Assembly (NCBI GenBank): GCA_011523765.1
Contig: WTGA01000069.1
Span: forward strand, 1 to 40,378
Reading direction: 5' to 3'
Origin: Gammaproteobacteria bacterium
Lineage (GTDB): Bacteria > Pseudomonadota > Gammaproteobacteria > Arenicellales > Poriferihabitantaceae
Length of the DNA: 40,378 bases
The notes beneath the pieces were generated by a model, which made no database searches, had not been told where the DNA came from, and worked only from the letters and a program-made list of their open reading frames with translations. Positions within the stretch are counted from its first letter, which is position 1, and every line of letters starts with the position of its first letter. A program made the position numbers and the translations under genes. This document shows positions 17,611 through 26,881 of this stretch, piece after piece.

Positions 17611-20610
17611 CTATGGCAAAAATACGGTATCGGTGACGGTTACCTTTTGACTGGACCCGTCCATCAACGGCACGTCCAGCGTTTGGCCTTTTCGATTGAA
17701 TCCATCCTTGAGCAGGGCCAATGCGATCGAACGACCGACATTCGGGCTCATATAGCTTGAACTGACGTGGCCCAGCATTTCCATCGGGGGACTGGGCCTG
17801 AGGTTTTCAACCACGTGTGCCCCTTCCGGAATCACGAATTTAGGGTCTTCCGTCAACAGCCCGACCAGCTGTTTCCTGCCTTCCCGGGATGTATCGGCTC
17901 TGGAAAAGGAACGCCTGCCCAGGAAATCACTTTTTTTCCTGGAGACAATCCAGTCCATGCCAAGATCCATTGGCGTAACCGTTCCATCGGTATCCTGACC
18001 AACGATAATGAACCCTTTTTCTGCCCGCAGTACATGCATGGTTTCCGTACCATAGGGGCACAATCCGTTTTCGTCCCCGGCTTCCATCAGTGCCTCCCAC
18101 AGCGCAAGCCCATATCTTGCCGGCACATTGATCTCGAAAGACAGCTCGCCGGTAAAGCTGATTCGGAATATCCGTGCCGGAATGCCCGCGACATCGGCGT
18201 GCGCCATGGTCATGAACGGCATGGACCGTTCATCCAGTGGATGATCCGTCAGTTTCCCCAGGACCTTGCCTGCATTGGGTCCGCTCAAAGCGGCCACGGC
18301 CCATTGTTCCGTTACACTCGTGGCGTAGACTTCCATATCCGGCCATTCCGTTTGCAGCCATTCTTCTATCCAGTTCATTACCCGGGCAGCCCCGCCGGTG
18401 GTGGTGGTCATGTGGTAGTGGTTTTCCCCCAGGCAGGTGGTCACACCGTCATCAAACACCATGCCGTGCTCATTCAGCATCAGCCCATAGCGGCAACGTC
18501 CCGGTGCCAGCTGGTCCCATGCATTGGTGTACAACATGTTCAGCAGCCGGATACTGTCCTTGCCCTGCAAATCGATTTTTCCCAGTGTCGTGGCATCCAG
18601 CAGGCCACAATTCTGCCTGACCGAAACACATTCCCGCTGGACCGCAGCATGCATGTCTTCTCCCATGTTGGGAAAATATCTGGGTCGTTTCCAGTCACCG
18701 ACATCCTCATAGACGGCACCGTTCCGGTCATGCCATGAATGCATGGGGGTTTTGCGTCTCTGCATGAAAAGTTCCCGCCGGTCATGGCCGACGATGGAGC
18801 CGAAACTGAGCGGGGTATAGGGAGGCCGGAATGTAGTGGTGCCGACTTCCTGTATGGTGGTATTGCGAATATCCGCCATGACCGCCAGGGCATTGACACT
18901 GGAGGTCTTGCCCTGGTCAGTGCCCATCCCCGTCGTGGTATACCGTTTCAGGTGTTCCACGGATTCGAACCCTTCCCTTGCAGCCAGTTCAATATCCCCG
19001 ACGGTTGAATCGTTATGGAGTTCATGAAAATGCTTTTTTCGGCCCCGGCCGATAGGATGATCACAGGGCAGGATCCAGATAGGACGGGGAGAGCCCGGCA
19101 CCGGGTCGGTCGAGGTTGCATCCAAAGCCAGGTTGCCAGTATCAAATCCTGCCGCCTGTGCCGCCGAGCAACCCGCATCGAATCCCTCGGCCAGACAGTC
19201 ATTCAATTGGTCGGAACCGCCACACGACCCGGCGACGGATACCGGGTTGTTGGTCCAGGGGCGGTCCGGGACAAAACAGTGCTGCTCATCAACGAATTTC
19301 AACCTGCCCTTAGCCTGGCTGAACAGATGCACGGTGGGGGTCCACCCCCCGGACACGCCAACCACCTCACAATCGATGGTTTGCACCTGGCCGGTCACCC
19401 CTTTTCCGCTCTCATCGATTTCCATGACCTGCACTTTCCGGATCCGGCCCCGGGAATACTCGATGCCGGTGATCGTCGAATGTTCCATAATCCTGATTCG
19501 AAGCTCCCTGGTTTGCTGCACGAGCGCTCCCTGGGGGTCCTTTCGGACATCGACGATGTGCACCTCTATGCCCGCTTTTTTTGCATCCATTGCGGTCCGG
19601 TAGGCACTGTCGTTGTTGGTGAACAGGGTAATTCGCCTTGACGGGGCAACCGCGTAACGGTTGATGTAACTGCGTATGGCACTGGCGAGCATGACCCCCG
19701 GGCGGTCATTGTCTGCAAAGACCAGGGGACGCTCGATCCCACCGGTTGCCAGAACGACCTGTTTCGCCCGGATTTTCCACAATCTCTCCTTGACTGCCTT
19801 GCCGGCCGTATTGGGCCCGATGTGTTCATTCACCCTTTCATTGGCCACCACAAAGTTGTAGTCATAATATCCGGTCGCCGTGGTTCTTGGCAGGAGCCTG
19901 ACTTCCGTCATGCGCTGCAATTCGGCAATCCTCTCGCTCACCCAGCGGTCAGCGGACTGATCGTTGATTTGGGCGGTGTCACTCAGCAATGCTCCGCCGA
20001 ATTCGTTCTTCTCGTCAATGAGCACCACCCGGGCGCCGGCCCTTCCGGCCGCACAGGCGGCCTGAAGGCCTGCCGGACCGCCACCAATCACGAGCACATC
20101 ACAATGGGCATAGGTCTTGTCATAGAAATCCGGATCCACGTCCGTCGGGGACTTTCCAAGTCCGGCCGCCCGGCGGATATACTTTTCGTACGTCATCCAC
20201 AACGAAGAAGGCCACATAAAGGTCTTGTAGTAAAATCCTGCCGGCAGAACCCGGGAAACCCAGGAGGCGACGACACCGATGTCAAAACCGACGGAAGGCC
20301 AACAGTTCTGTGAACTGGCATGCAGCCCGTCGTACAGCTGGATTTCGGTCGCCCGGCGGTTGGGCTCGGTATAGGCACCGCTTTCAAGTTGCACCAGGGC
20401 GTTCGGCTCTTCCGGTCCGGCAGAGTAGATCCCCCTCGGCCGGTGATATTTGAAACTTCTTCCAACCAGCGTCACACCATTGGCAATCAATGCGGAAGCC
20501 AGGGTATCGCCGGAAAACCCCTCGTACGCCTTGTCGTCATACCAGAATCGAATGGGTTTGTTTCGGTCTATGCGGCCTCCCTGCCCAAGGCGGTTAACCT
20601 GTGTACTCAT
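17611..20610 (-). CDS. soxA: Sarcosine oxidase, alpha subunit
   Basis: The alpha subunit (999 residues) binds NAD and a folate. It transfers the methylene unit from the sarcosine-derived imine to tetrahydrofolate, or releases it as formaldehyde. An N-terminal Fer2_4-like domain (residues 15-100, with FWYDDKAYEGFSGDTLASALIANG) precedes a dinucleotide-binding domain starting CDVLVIGGGPAGLQAA near residue 170. The last 400 residues are a GcvT-like aminomethyltransferase domain, with YGTETMHVLRAEKGFIIVGQDTDGTVTPMDLG. The length is standard. The ATG overlaps the soxD stop by 4 nt (ATGA), showing translational coupling. Confidence 0.97.
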   Translation of the reverse strand: MSTQVNRLGQGGRIDRNKPIRFWYDDKAYEGFSGDTLASALIANGVTLVGRSFKYHRPRGIYSAGPEEPNALVQLESGAYTEPNRRATEIQLYDGLHASSQNCWPSVGFDIGVVASWVSRVLPAGFYYKTFMWPSSLWMTYEKYIRRAAGLGKSPTDVDPDFYDKTYAHCDVLVIGGGPAGLQAACAAGRAGARVVLIDEKNEFGGALLSDTAQINDQSADRWVSERIAELQRMTEVRLLPRTTATGYYDYNFVVANERVNEHIGPNTAGKAVKERLWKIRAKQVVLATGGIERPLVFADNDRPGVMLASAIRSYINRYAVAPSRRITLFTNNDSAYRTAMDAKKAGIEVHIVDVRKDPQGALVQQTRELRIRIMEHSTITGIEYSRGRIRKVQVMEIDESGKGVTGQVQTIDCEVVGVSGGWTPTVHLFSQAKGRLKFVDEQHCFVPDRPWTNNPVSVAGSCGGSDQLNDCLAEGFDAGCSAAQAAGFDTGNLALDATSTDPVPGSPRPIWILPCDHPIGRGRKKHFHELHNDSTVGDIELAAREGFESVEHLKRYTTTGMGTDQGKTSSVNALAVMADIRNTTIQEVGTTTFRPPYTPLSFGSIVGHDRRELFMQRRKTPMHSWHDRNGAVYEDVGDWKRPRYFPNMGEDMHAAVQRECVSVRQNCGLLDATTLGKIDLQGKDSIRLLNMLYTNAWDQLAPGRCRYGLMLNEHGMVFDDGVTTCLGENHYHMTTTTGGAARVMNWIEEWLQTEWPDMEVYATSVTEQWAVAALSGPNAGKVLGKLTDHPLDERSMPFMTMAHADVAGIPARIFRISFTGELSFEINVPARYGLALWEALMEAGDENGLCPYGTETMHVLRAEKGFIIVGQDTDGTVTPMDLGMDWIVSRKKSDFLGRRSFSRADTSREGRKQLVGLLTEDPKFVIPEGAHVVENLRPSPPMEMLGHVSSSYMSPNVGRSIALALLKDGFNRKGQTLDVPLMDGSSQKVTVTDTVFLP

Positions 20611-20888
20611 TCTTCCACCTCAGGACGCACATCACCCGGCTTGTAGGTGGCATAGATATGATCCGTGATTGTGCAGCGTGCGACATTGAACCATCTCCGG
20701 CAGCCATGACTGTGGACCCAGCGCTCATAATGCAGGCCTTTGGGGTTCTTCCGGAAGAACACGTAATCCCCCCATTCCTCATCGGAAAGCTTGTACGGGT
20801 CCCCGGGCCGGGCGATATGGGCCTCTCCATGGGCCGTGAATTCCGATTGATCGCGCTTCCCGCACCAGGGGCATTCAATGATCAGCAT
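20607..20888 (-). CDS. soxD: Sarcosine oxidase, delta subunit
   Basis: This 93-residue subunit binds zinc and helps hold the heterotetramer together. It begins [17 protein letters not shown] with the CPWC pair (Cys6, Cys9), followed by FTAHGEAHIARP. A later HSHGCRRWFNVARCT segment supplies the other metal ligands and ends with the conserved aromatic block. The start codon overlaps the soxB stop by one base (TGATG) and its stop overlaps the soxA start by four. Confidence 0.95.
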   Translation of the reverse strand: MLIIECPWCGKRDQSEFTAHGEAHIARPGDPYKLSDEEWGDYVFFRKNPKGLHYERWVHSHGCRRWFNVARCTITDHIYATYKPGDVRPEVEE

Positions 20889-22132
20889 CAGTGCGCCACC
20901 GCGGCTGCGGCTCCCTCATCAATCAACGCACCGCTGTGGAACCGGTTGATTGAAAATGGCTGGGCAATGGGGTGCATCTCTCCGCGGGCAATCGAGTGGG
21001 CGAATACATGGCCGGACCCGGGGGTCGCCTTGAACCCGCCGGTCCCCCAGCCGCAGTTGAAATACAGGTTCTGAACGGGAGTCTTGGAGACAATGGGTGA
21101 CCGGTCAACGGTCACATCCACAATTCCGCCCCATTGCCGTAACATTTTCAACCGGGAGAAAATGGGATACAGTTCAATGACCGGGCCCACCGTTTCTTCG
21201 ATCACGTCAAAACCGCCACGCTGCGAGTACGAATTGTAGGCATCGGACCCCGCACCAATGACCAGTTCCCCCTTGTCGGACTGGCTGATGTATGCATGGA
21301 TGCTGCCAGACATCACCACACAATCCAGAATTGGCTTGATGGGCTCGGATACCAATGCCTGCAGGGGAAACGACTCGATGGGAAGGCGGAAACCTGCCAT
21401 TTCAGCCAGGACCGAACAGTGTCCTGCCACCACACACCCCACTTTTTTTGCACCAATGGTTCCTCGGGTGGTCTCCACTCCCTGAACGGTATTGTGTTCT
21501 ATCCTGAATCCCGTGACTTCGCAATTCTGAATAATGTCCACTCCCCGGTCATCCGCGGCCCGTGCATAGCCCCAGGCCACCGCATCATGACGGGCCGTGC
21601 CCCCTCTGCCCTGCAGGACCGCTCCAAGAACCGGGTAACGGCAATTTAGATTGATAAATGGCACCCGCTCCCTGACCTGCTCCGGCGACAGGAATTCAGA
21701 GTCAATGTCATTCAGGTAAATGGCATTCCCCCGCCTTCCTATTTCCTGGAGGTCGTGTACATTGTGCGCAAGATGAAGCAGTCCACGCTGGGAAAACATG
21801 ACGTTGTAATTCAGGTCACGGCTCAAGCCCTCCCACAACTTCATCGCGTGTTCATAGAGACGGGCGGATTCATCCCACAGATAGTTGGAACGCACGATGG
21901 TGGTATTTCGACCCGTATTGCCCCCTCCGAGCCAGCCTTTTTCAATCACGGCCACATTGGTGATACCGCATTCCTTCGCCAGATAATAAGCGGTGGCAAG
22001 GCCATGTCCGCCACCCCCGACAATCACCACGTCATATTCCTTTCTGGGGTGTGGGCTGCGCCAGGCGCGTTGCCAGTTCTGGTGATAGCTGACCGCATTG
22101 CGTATCAGGCTGAAGATCGAGTAACGCTTCAT
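20888..22132 (-). CDS. soxB: Sarcosine oxidase, beta subunit
   Basis: The 414-residue beta subunit carries the sarcosine dehydrogenation site with FAD and, in characterised enzymes, a covalently attached FMN that reduces oxygen to hydrogen peroxide. The FAD-binding fold begins [22 protein letters not shown] near residue 33. It is followed by the diagnostic [20 protein letters not shown]. The C-terminal [19 protein letters not shown] is typical of the family. It is the first gene of the soxBDAG operon. The gap of about 190 nt to cobO upstream could hold a promoter, but none is obvious. Confidence 0.97.
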   Translation of the reverse strand: MKRYSIFSLIRNAVSYHQNWQRAWRSPHPRKEYDVVIVGGGGHGLATAYYLAKECGITNVAVIEKGWLGGGNTGRNTTIVRSNYLWDESARLYEHAMKLWEGLSRDLNYNVMFSQRGLLHLAHNVHDLQEIGRRGNAIYLNDIDSEFLSPEQVRERVPFINLNCRYPVLGAVLQGRGGTARHDAVAWGYARAADDRGVDIIQNCEVTGFRIEHNTVQGVETTRGTIGAKKVGCVVAGHCSVLAEMAGFRLPIESFPLQALVSEPIKPILDCVVMSGSIHAYISQSDKGELVIGAGSDAYNSYSQRGGFDVIEETVGPVIELYPIFSRLKMLRQWGGIVDVTVDRSPIVSKTPVQNLYFNCGWGTGGFKATPGSGHVFAHSIARGEMHPIAQPFSINRFHSGALIDEGAAAAVAH

Positions 22133-22324
22133 GAATCAGGATAATTTCAGTTGGGTCATTCGGGTCGCGGTCCCTGGCTGGATTATATCAACCCTGCGGG
22201 CCAGATATCGACCGCATTATCAGACCCCGGACCCCCAACCAAAGTGCCGACCGGCACCCGAGTACCTGGACTGGCACGCCAGGAATGTATTCAGGGATCC
22301 CCGGTTACGGTGAATGCCAGGAAA

Positions 22325-22861
22325 TCAGAATTCAACTCCCTGGGCGGCCAGGATGCCCCGGTCAAAGGCATGTTTCACTTTCGTCATTTCAGTCACCGTG
22401 TCGGCAACGTCCATCACTTCCCTGGCCGCATCCCGGCCTGTCAGTATCAGATGCAACCAGGCCGGTTTCTGGTTCTGGACAAAATCCGCAATTTCCCGGC
22501 CCGTCAGCCAGCCTAAACTGCTGCAGTAATTGATCTCATCCAGCAATACCAGGTCATATTTTTTGGATGTGATCTTTTCTTTGCTGAACTCCCAGATTGC
22601 ACGGCTGGTTTTGATGTCCTGGACGGGGTTATTGGTATCCCAGGTAAAGCCGTCTCCCAGGACATGCCACTCGATGTTGTCAAATTTTTTTGCCGCCAGC
22701 TGCTCTCCGGTTTTCCACTTTCCCTTGATATACTGGATGACACAAACCTGCATGTCCCATCCGGCAGCGCGAAATACCACCCCGAATGCGCTGGAAGATT
22801 TTCCTTTTCCATCCCCCGTGTGGACCAGGGTGATCCCCTCTCTTCGTTCCCGTGATTTCAT
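22325..22861 (-). CDS. cobO: Cob(I)alamin adenosyltransferase (CobO/BtuR family)
   Basis: The enzyme transfers the adenosyl group of ATP to cob(I)alamin in the corrinoid pathway, giving adenosylcobalamin. The P-loop is LVHTGDGKGKSSSAFG (about residues 12-27), followed by QVCVIQYIKGKWKTGE, the Walker B-like YDLVLLDEINY and a C-terminal LILTGRDA and TEMTKVKHAFDRG. The track ORF runs from 23122, but the extra 87 residues resemble nothing in the family. MKSRERREGITLVHTGDG at 22861 gives the normal length (178 residues) and is chosen. It is on the same strand as soxBDAG and 192 nt upstream of it. A small GTGCC/GGCAC hairpin followed by TTT (22243-22257) may attenuate read-through. Confidence 0.93.
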   Translation of the reverse strand: MKSRERREGITLVHTGDGKGKSSSAFGVVFRAAGWDMQVCVIQYIKGKWKTGEQLAAKKFDNIEWHVLGDGFTWDTNNPVQDIKTSRAIWEFSKEKITSKKYDLVLLDEINYCSSLGWLTGREIADFVQNQKPAWLHLILTGRDAAREVMDVADTVTEMTKVKHAFDRGILAAQGVEF

Positions 22862-23232
22862 TGCATTGTGGATAACAGGCAAAACAGGCCAATTGCAGGA
22901 GAACCGAGTGTACACACAGTGCACGGTTCTTGCGAGTCCAAAGTTTCCGGTCCGGCCATGCATGCTGTCTGCAGGGACGGCAGTGCGGAGAAATGTCCCC
23001 GGCATCCGGGTGATTCCCGTCACCCGCCACGACCCAATCAAGCCAAAAAGCAACGTCTTGCGGGCATCTCCCCATCGTGGACCGGAGAAACGGGGGATGG
23101 GTTCTCCCTGGAGAGACACCATGCCGGGCCGCGCCGATGCCCGTGTTCTCCTGTCATGGCACTTTCCTCCGAATATCCATAACAGTCATTTCAGTATACG
23201 GTAAACTCCATCTGGTAAACGGGGTAACGACT
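22862..23232. other. 371-nt divergent control region between cobO and coaBC
   Basis: No gene is supported here. Both flanking track ORFs extend into it, but their extra N termini look non-coding. It contains a 6-bp hairpin GGGTGA-TTCCCG-TCACCC (23008-23025) and several short GC-rich inverted repeats on the cobO leader side. The 80 nt before coaBC are more AT-rich (TCAGTATACGGTAAACTCC) and probably hold its promoter. I searched for a cobalamin riboswitch on the cobO side and could not align the conserved core. Confidence 0.4.
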
Positions 23233-24438
23233 ATGCATAGAAATACAAGAATCATACTCGGCATTACCGGCGGCATTGCCGCGTACAAGTCGCCTGACCT
23301 GGTTCGACGCCTGATCGAACGGGGCGCGGAAGTCAGGGTTGTCATGTCCCGGGCCGCCATGGAGTTTATTACGCCGTTGACACTCCAGGCAGTGAGCGGG
23401 CATCCGGTACACCAGCATCTCCTGGATTCGGATGCTGAATCCGGAATGGGGCATATCGAACTGGCCCGCTGGGCCGAAATCATCCTCATAGCCCCTGCAA
23501 CAGCCCATTTCATGGCAAAAATTGTTCATGGGGAAGCAGACGATTTGTTGTCCGCCCTGGTTGTGGCAAGTGAAGCCACCCTGGCGATCGCACCGGCGAT
23601 GAACCGGCAAATGTGGCAGAACCCGGCGACCCGGCACAACCTGAAGACACTGGTTGACCGGGGGGTCTCCATCATCGGCCCCGGCGAGGGAGACCAGGCC
23701 TGTGGTGAAGTGGGCGTTGGGCGAATGACCGAGCCCGACGAGATCGCCCAACAGCTGCTCGGTGATGGGATTCCACAGCTGTTCTCAGGGAAAAAGATCC
23801 TGGTGACTGCGGGCCCGACGTGGGAGGCAATCGATCCGGTACGCGGAATCTCCAATCGCAGTTCCGGAAAGATGGGATTTGCCATCGCCAGGGCAGCCCG
23901 TGATTTCGGGGCAACCGTGACCATGGTGCGGGGACCGGTGAACACAACCCCGCCTTCAGGGGTGGAGTGCATCGGTGTGCAGTCGGCAAGACAGATGCGC
24001 GATGCGGTCATGTCGCGTGTCTCGGGCACCGATATTTTTATCGGCGTGGCGGCGGTGGCCGATTATCGGCCCGCCTTGCAGGAAGACCAGAAAATCAAGG
24101 CAAAGGAGCCTGAAATCGTCCTGAAGCTGATCAAGAATCCGGACATTCTGGCCGAAGTGGCGGCTCGGGAGGACCGGCCGTTTACCGTGGGGTTTGCTGC
24201 GGAAACCCGGGACCTGCTGGCCAATGCGAAGAAAAAACTGTGGGACAAGAAAATTGATGTCATCGTGGCCAATGACGTATCCGGAGAGGACGGTGCGATC
24301 GACAATGACACCAATGCCGCATCCCTGATTCACCAGACCGGGGTGGTCCAGCTGGAACGGGCGGACAAGTACCGCCTGGCCATAAGCATCCTGGAAAAGA
24401 TTTCCGTTCTCATGAACCCGGAACCAAGCACAGCATGA
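23233..24438 (+). CDS. coaBC: Bifunctional phosphopantothenoylcysteine synthetase/decarboxylase
   Basis: CoaBC joins cysteine to 4'-phosphopantothenate (CTP-dependent) and then decarboxylates the product to 4'-phosphopantetheine, in coenzyme A synthesis. The N-terminal flavoprotein domain (1 to about 180) has [17 protein letters not shown], the catalytic His74 in [10 protein letters not shown], the PAMNRQMW motif and Cys157 in the substrate flap CGEVGVGRM. The synthetase domain begins [30 protein letters not shown]. The track ORF starts at 23077, but [14 protein letters not shown] at 23233 fits the family (401 residues). Its stop overlaps the dut start by 4 nt, a common gammaproteobacterial pairing. 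Confidence 0.96.
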   Translation: MHRNTRIILGITGGIAAYKSPDLVRRLIERGAEVRVVMSRAAMEFITPLTLQAVSGHPVHQHLLDSDAESGMGHIELARWAEIILIAPATAHFMAKIVHGEADDLLSALVVASEATLAIAPAMNRQMWQNPATRHNLKTLVDRGVSIIGPGEGDQACGEVGVGRMTEPDEIAQQLLGDGIPQLFSGKKILVTAGPTWEAIDPVRGISNRSSGKMGFAIARAARDFGATVTMVRGPVNTTPPSGVECIGVQSARQMRDAVMSRVSGTDIFIGVAAVADYRPALQEDQKIKAKEPEIVLKLIKNPDILAEVAAREDRPFTVGFAAETRDLLANAKKKLWDKKIDVIVANDVSGEDGAIDNDTNAASLIHQTGVVQLERADKYRLAISILEKISVLMNPEPSTA

Positions 24439-24893
24439 AGAAAAAAATCGACGTAAAAATTCTTGACGAACGAATCCGGAAAACGTACGGCTTGCCCGGC
24501 TATGCCACCGAAGGTTCTGCAGGCCTGGATTTGAATGCCTGTATCGACGACCCGGTGCATCTCCAGCCCGGACAAACCGCGCTGATTCCGACGGGGATCG
24601 CCATTCATCTTGCCGACCCGAACCTGGCAGCAGTCCTGATCCCGCGTTCGGGGCTGGGGCACAAGCACGGGATCGTCCTGGGAAATCTCACGGGGTTGAT
24701 CGATTCGGATTACCAGGGCCAGCTGTTTGTATCCTGCTGGAACCGGGGAAGCCGGAATTTTACGGTCCGTTCCGGTGACCGGATTGCACAGATGGTCGTG
24801 GTACCCGTTGTACAGGTCGAATTCAATATCGTGGACGATTTCGAGTCTTCGGGCCGGGGGGGCGGCGGATTCGGATCGACCGGAAACACCTGA
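24435..24893 (+). CDS. dut: Deoxyuridine 5'-triphosphate nucleotidohydrolase
   Basis: The trimeric dUTPase hydrolyses dUTP to dUMP and pyrophosphate, keeping uracil out of DNA and supplying dTMP synthesis. All five family motifs are visible in the 152 residues: [37 protein letters not shown] with its catalytic Asp, [12 protein letters not shown] and the C-terminal [11 protein letters not shown]. The ATG lies inside the coaBC stop (ATGA), so the two are translationally coupled. Confidence 0.97.
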   Translation: MKKKIDVKILDERIRKTYGLPGYATEGSAGLDLNACIDDPVHLQPGQTALIPTGIAIHLADPNLAAVLIPRSGLGHKHGIVLGNLTGLIDSDYQGQLFVSCWNRGSRNFTVRSGDRIAQMVVVPVVQVEFNIVDDFESSGRGGGGFGSTGNT

Positions 24894-24911
24894 CCGATGC
24901 CGGGTCCGCGA

Positions 24912-24947
24912 GGATGGCTTCGTCTCCCGACAGGGAACCTGCCATCC
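24912..24947. terminator. Possible bidirectional hairpin between dut and gloB
   Basis: An outer 7-bp stem (GGATGGC/GCCATCC) encloses an inner TCCC-GACA-GGGA stem in the 66-nt gap between two convergent genes. There is no T-run, so classical intrinsic termination is doubtful. Confidence 0.3.
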
Positions 24948-24959
24948 CCGTCGTCCACT

Positions 24960-25751
24960 TCACCAGCGGTTCCTGAGTTCCCGGAGTTTCAGAAAGACTG
25001 TCCGTGAATCCGGAGACTTCCCTATTTCAGGAAAGGCCCGGCGAAGCTGTTCCATCACATCCGGATGCTGCAACCGGAAGAAGGTGTTGATTTCCTTTTC
25101 CTGGGCCAGCGTGGTTACGAGAGCGTTGGCAGGGTCCTGGTCGAAAGTTTCTTCCAACAGGGCTTTCGCGGCGTGGTTTTCCGGTTCCCGGTCCAGTGTA
25201 AACTGAAGGTTGTTTTGCAGATAGTCGTGCCCCGGATAGACCAGTGTATTGTCCGTGAGCGGGGCGAGTTGACCGATGAACGTGTCATAGAGTTCATCGG
25301 GATGTCCACCATGGTGGCAATTTCCCGCTCCGGCGTTGAACAGGGTATCCCCGCAGAACAATGCCGGATGATCGGTCCTGGAGAGCAGGCAGACGTGGCT
25401 CATGGTATGGCCCGGGGTATCCAGGGTTTCCAGTTCCACGGTATGGCCGACCCGGACGACATCCCCGGCGGACAACCCCTGGGACATCTCCGGGATCGAG
25501 GCTCCGGCACCATGGTGGGCCAGGACTTTCGCTCCTGTCGCCGCCACCATCTTCCGGTTGCCGCCCGTGTGATCACCGTGCTCATGGGTATTCACAATCT
25601 GCGTGATATTCCATCCCTCTTCGCTGGCCACCGCCAGGCATTTCCTGTGGTCCAGCGGGTCAACGGCCAGCGCTTCCCCGGTTTCCGGACAGGCAATCAG
25701 GTAATTGAAATTCCGGTAGGCATTTCCGGTCCAGATTTGTTTTACAATCAT
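24960..25751 (-). CDS. gloB: Hydroxyacylglutathione hydrolase (glyoxalase II)
   Basis: This metallo-beta-lactamase-fold enzyme hydrolyses S-D-lactoylglutathione to D-lactate and glutathione, the second step of methylglyoxal detoxification. The binuclear metal site is THEHGDHTGG (residues 55-64). Further ligands lie in LDTPGHTMSH, LFCGDTLFNAGAGNC and LVYPGHDYLQNNL. The C-terminal HAGH domain carries QEKEINTFFRL, the glutathione-binding block. The length of 263 is normal. A TATAGT hexamer on the minus strand at 25793-25798, about 40 nt before the ATG, could be its -10 element. Confidence 0.93.
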   Translation of the reverse strand: MIVKQIWTGNAYRNFNYLIACPETGEALAVDPLDHRKCLAVASEEGWNITQIVNTHEHGDHTGGNRKMVAATGAKVLAHHGAGASIPEMSQGLSAGDVVRVGHTVELETLDTPGHTMSHVCLLSRTDHPALFCGDTLFNAGAGNCHHGGHPDELYDTFIGQLAPLTDNTLVYPGHDYLQNNLQFTLDREPENHAAKALLEETFDQDPANALVTTLAQEKEINTFFRLQHPDVMEQLRRAFPEIGKSPDSRTVFLKLRELRNRW

Positions 25752-25939
25752 AATCGTCGTCCGCTTGGAGAGAAATGGAAGGACAGGGGATAACTATACA
25801 ACAAAACCGGGGAAGCGAATCTCTCCGGCGTGGCCGGGCAATCCTCCCGATACGGGTGCGCATTGGCAGCCTGGGTTTCCTCAAGAAGGCGTCCGGAGAG
25901 GTTTTCAGGGCCAATCATCCCGTTGCGTCCGGGGACCGA

Positions 25940-26692
25940 TCAGGGGTGACCGCCATTGGCCTGATGCAGGAAACTGTCGACCCAGCCCAGGATGGTGCCG
26001 GCATGAACATCCTTTTCCGCCAGGGAATGCAGTGTCGATTCGTAGAGCTCCTGACCGATGGTCTCTTTCCTGAATTCCGCCCGGAAGGCACAAAATTCCT
26101 TGCTGAACTCAGGATGGCCCTGAATGCCCAACATGGTATTCCCTCCAACGATCATGCTGTTCGGGCAGAAATCGTTTTTCGCCACCGCCCTGAAGTGCGG
26201 CGGGATTTCCAGCACCTGGTCCTGGTGAATCACAACCAGATTGTAGTGGTCGCCGTTCAGGTCGCCGAAGTTCGTCATCCACGGCTGTTTTTCGGTGACG
26301 GCAGCGCTTTGAATGCCAAACCCCCAACCCGCATCCGCTTTGACTGTTTTTCCGCCCAGGGCATGGGCGATGAGCTGGTGTCCAAAACAGATGCCGACCA
26401 TTTTCACGTTCTGGTCCCAGCAGTCCCGGACAAATTGCATTAACCTCTTTATCCAGAACCGGTCTTCATACACACTGTAACGGGACCCGGAAATGACATA
26501 ACCGTCGTATTGCTCCGGGACGGGAAGGGTTTCCCCCTCAAAACACCGGATCGGCTCCAGCGCGATGGACTGGGCATCCGGGTCCAGACTATTCTGAAAC
26601 ATTTCCGTGTAAGTGCCATATTGTGGCTGGTCATCCGGGGCCACATCATCACACAACAGCAATCCTATCTTCAAGATGTCGGTATCGGCCAT
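25940..26692 (-). CDS. Class I glutamine amidotransferase-like protein
   Basis: A stand-alone 250-residue protein with the triad glutaminase fold. The nucleophile is Cys102 in MVGICFGHQLIAHALGG, and His193 and Glu195 lie in GIQGHPEFSKEF. The early block YDGYVISGSRYSVYED corresponds to the oxyanion-side loop of GMP-synthase-like amidotransferases. No synthetase domain is attached, so it belongs to the GMP-synthase-related amidotransferases whose acceptor is mostly unknown; gamma-glutamyl hydrolase activity is another possibility. It is divergent from dapA and sits 188 nt upstream of gloB on the same strand. I cannot name the substrate. Confidence 0.85.
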   Translation of the reverse strand: MADTDILKIGLLLCDDVAPDDQPQYGTYTEMFQNSLDPDAQSIALEPIRCFEGETLPVPEQYDGYVISGSRYSVYEDRFWIKRLMQFVRDCWDQNVKMVGICFGHQLIAHALGGKTVKADAGWGFGIQSAAVTEKQPWMTNFGDLNGDHYNLVVIHQDQVLEIPPHFRAVAKNDFCPNSMIVGGNTMLGIQGHPEFSKEFCAFRAEFRKETIGQELYESTLHSLAEKDVHAGTILGWVDSFLHQANGGHP

Positions 26693-26881
26693 GTCGGTTC
26701 AGGGCAATTGGATTGTCAGCGGTATCGGGAAACGGGCCTGTCGATACTAACCCAACCGTCCCTCATTTGAAACGACTGATCAGGGAGGGCAGGAAGCCGG
26801 CCGTGATAATTCACTTGTGAAATCGACGCGCTAACAGTACCATCCCCTGATGCTAAATTCATATCCATAACGGTTCAAGAA

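Noticed and set aside
22920-23045. Possible cobalamin riboswitch in the cobO leader (GGGAATCACC, later CCGCACTG on the minus strand)
   Set aside because: Scattered words resemble the conserved core, but their order and spacing do not fit, the GGTG..AA.TCC element is missing, and the closing AG.CAG element is much too close.
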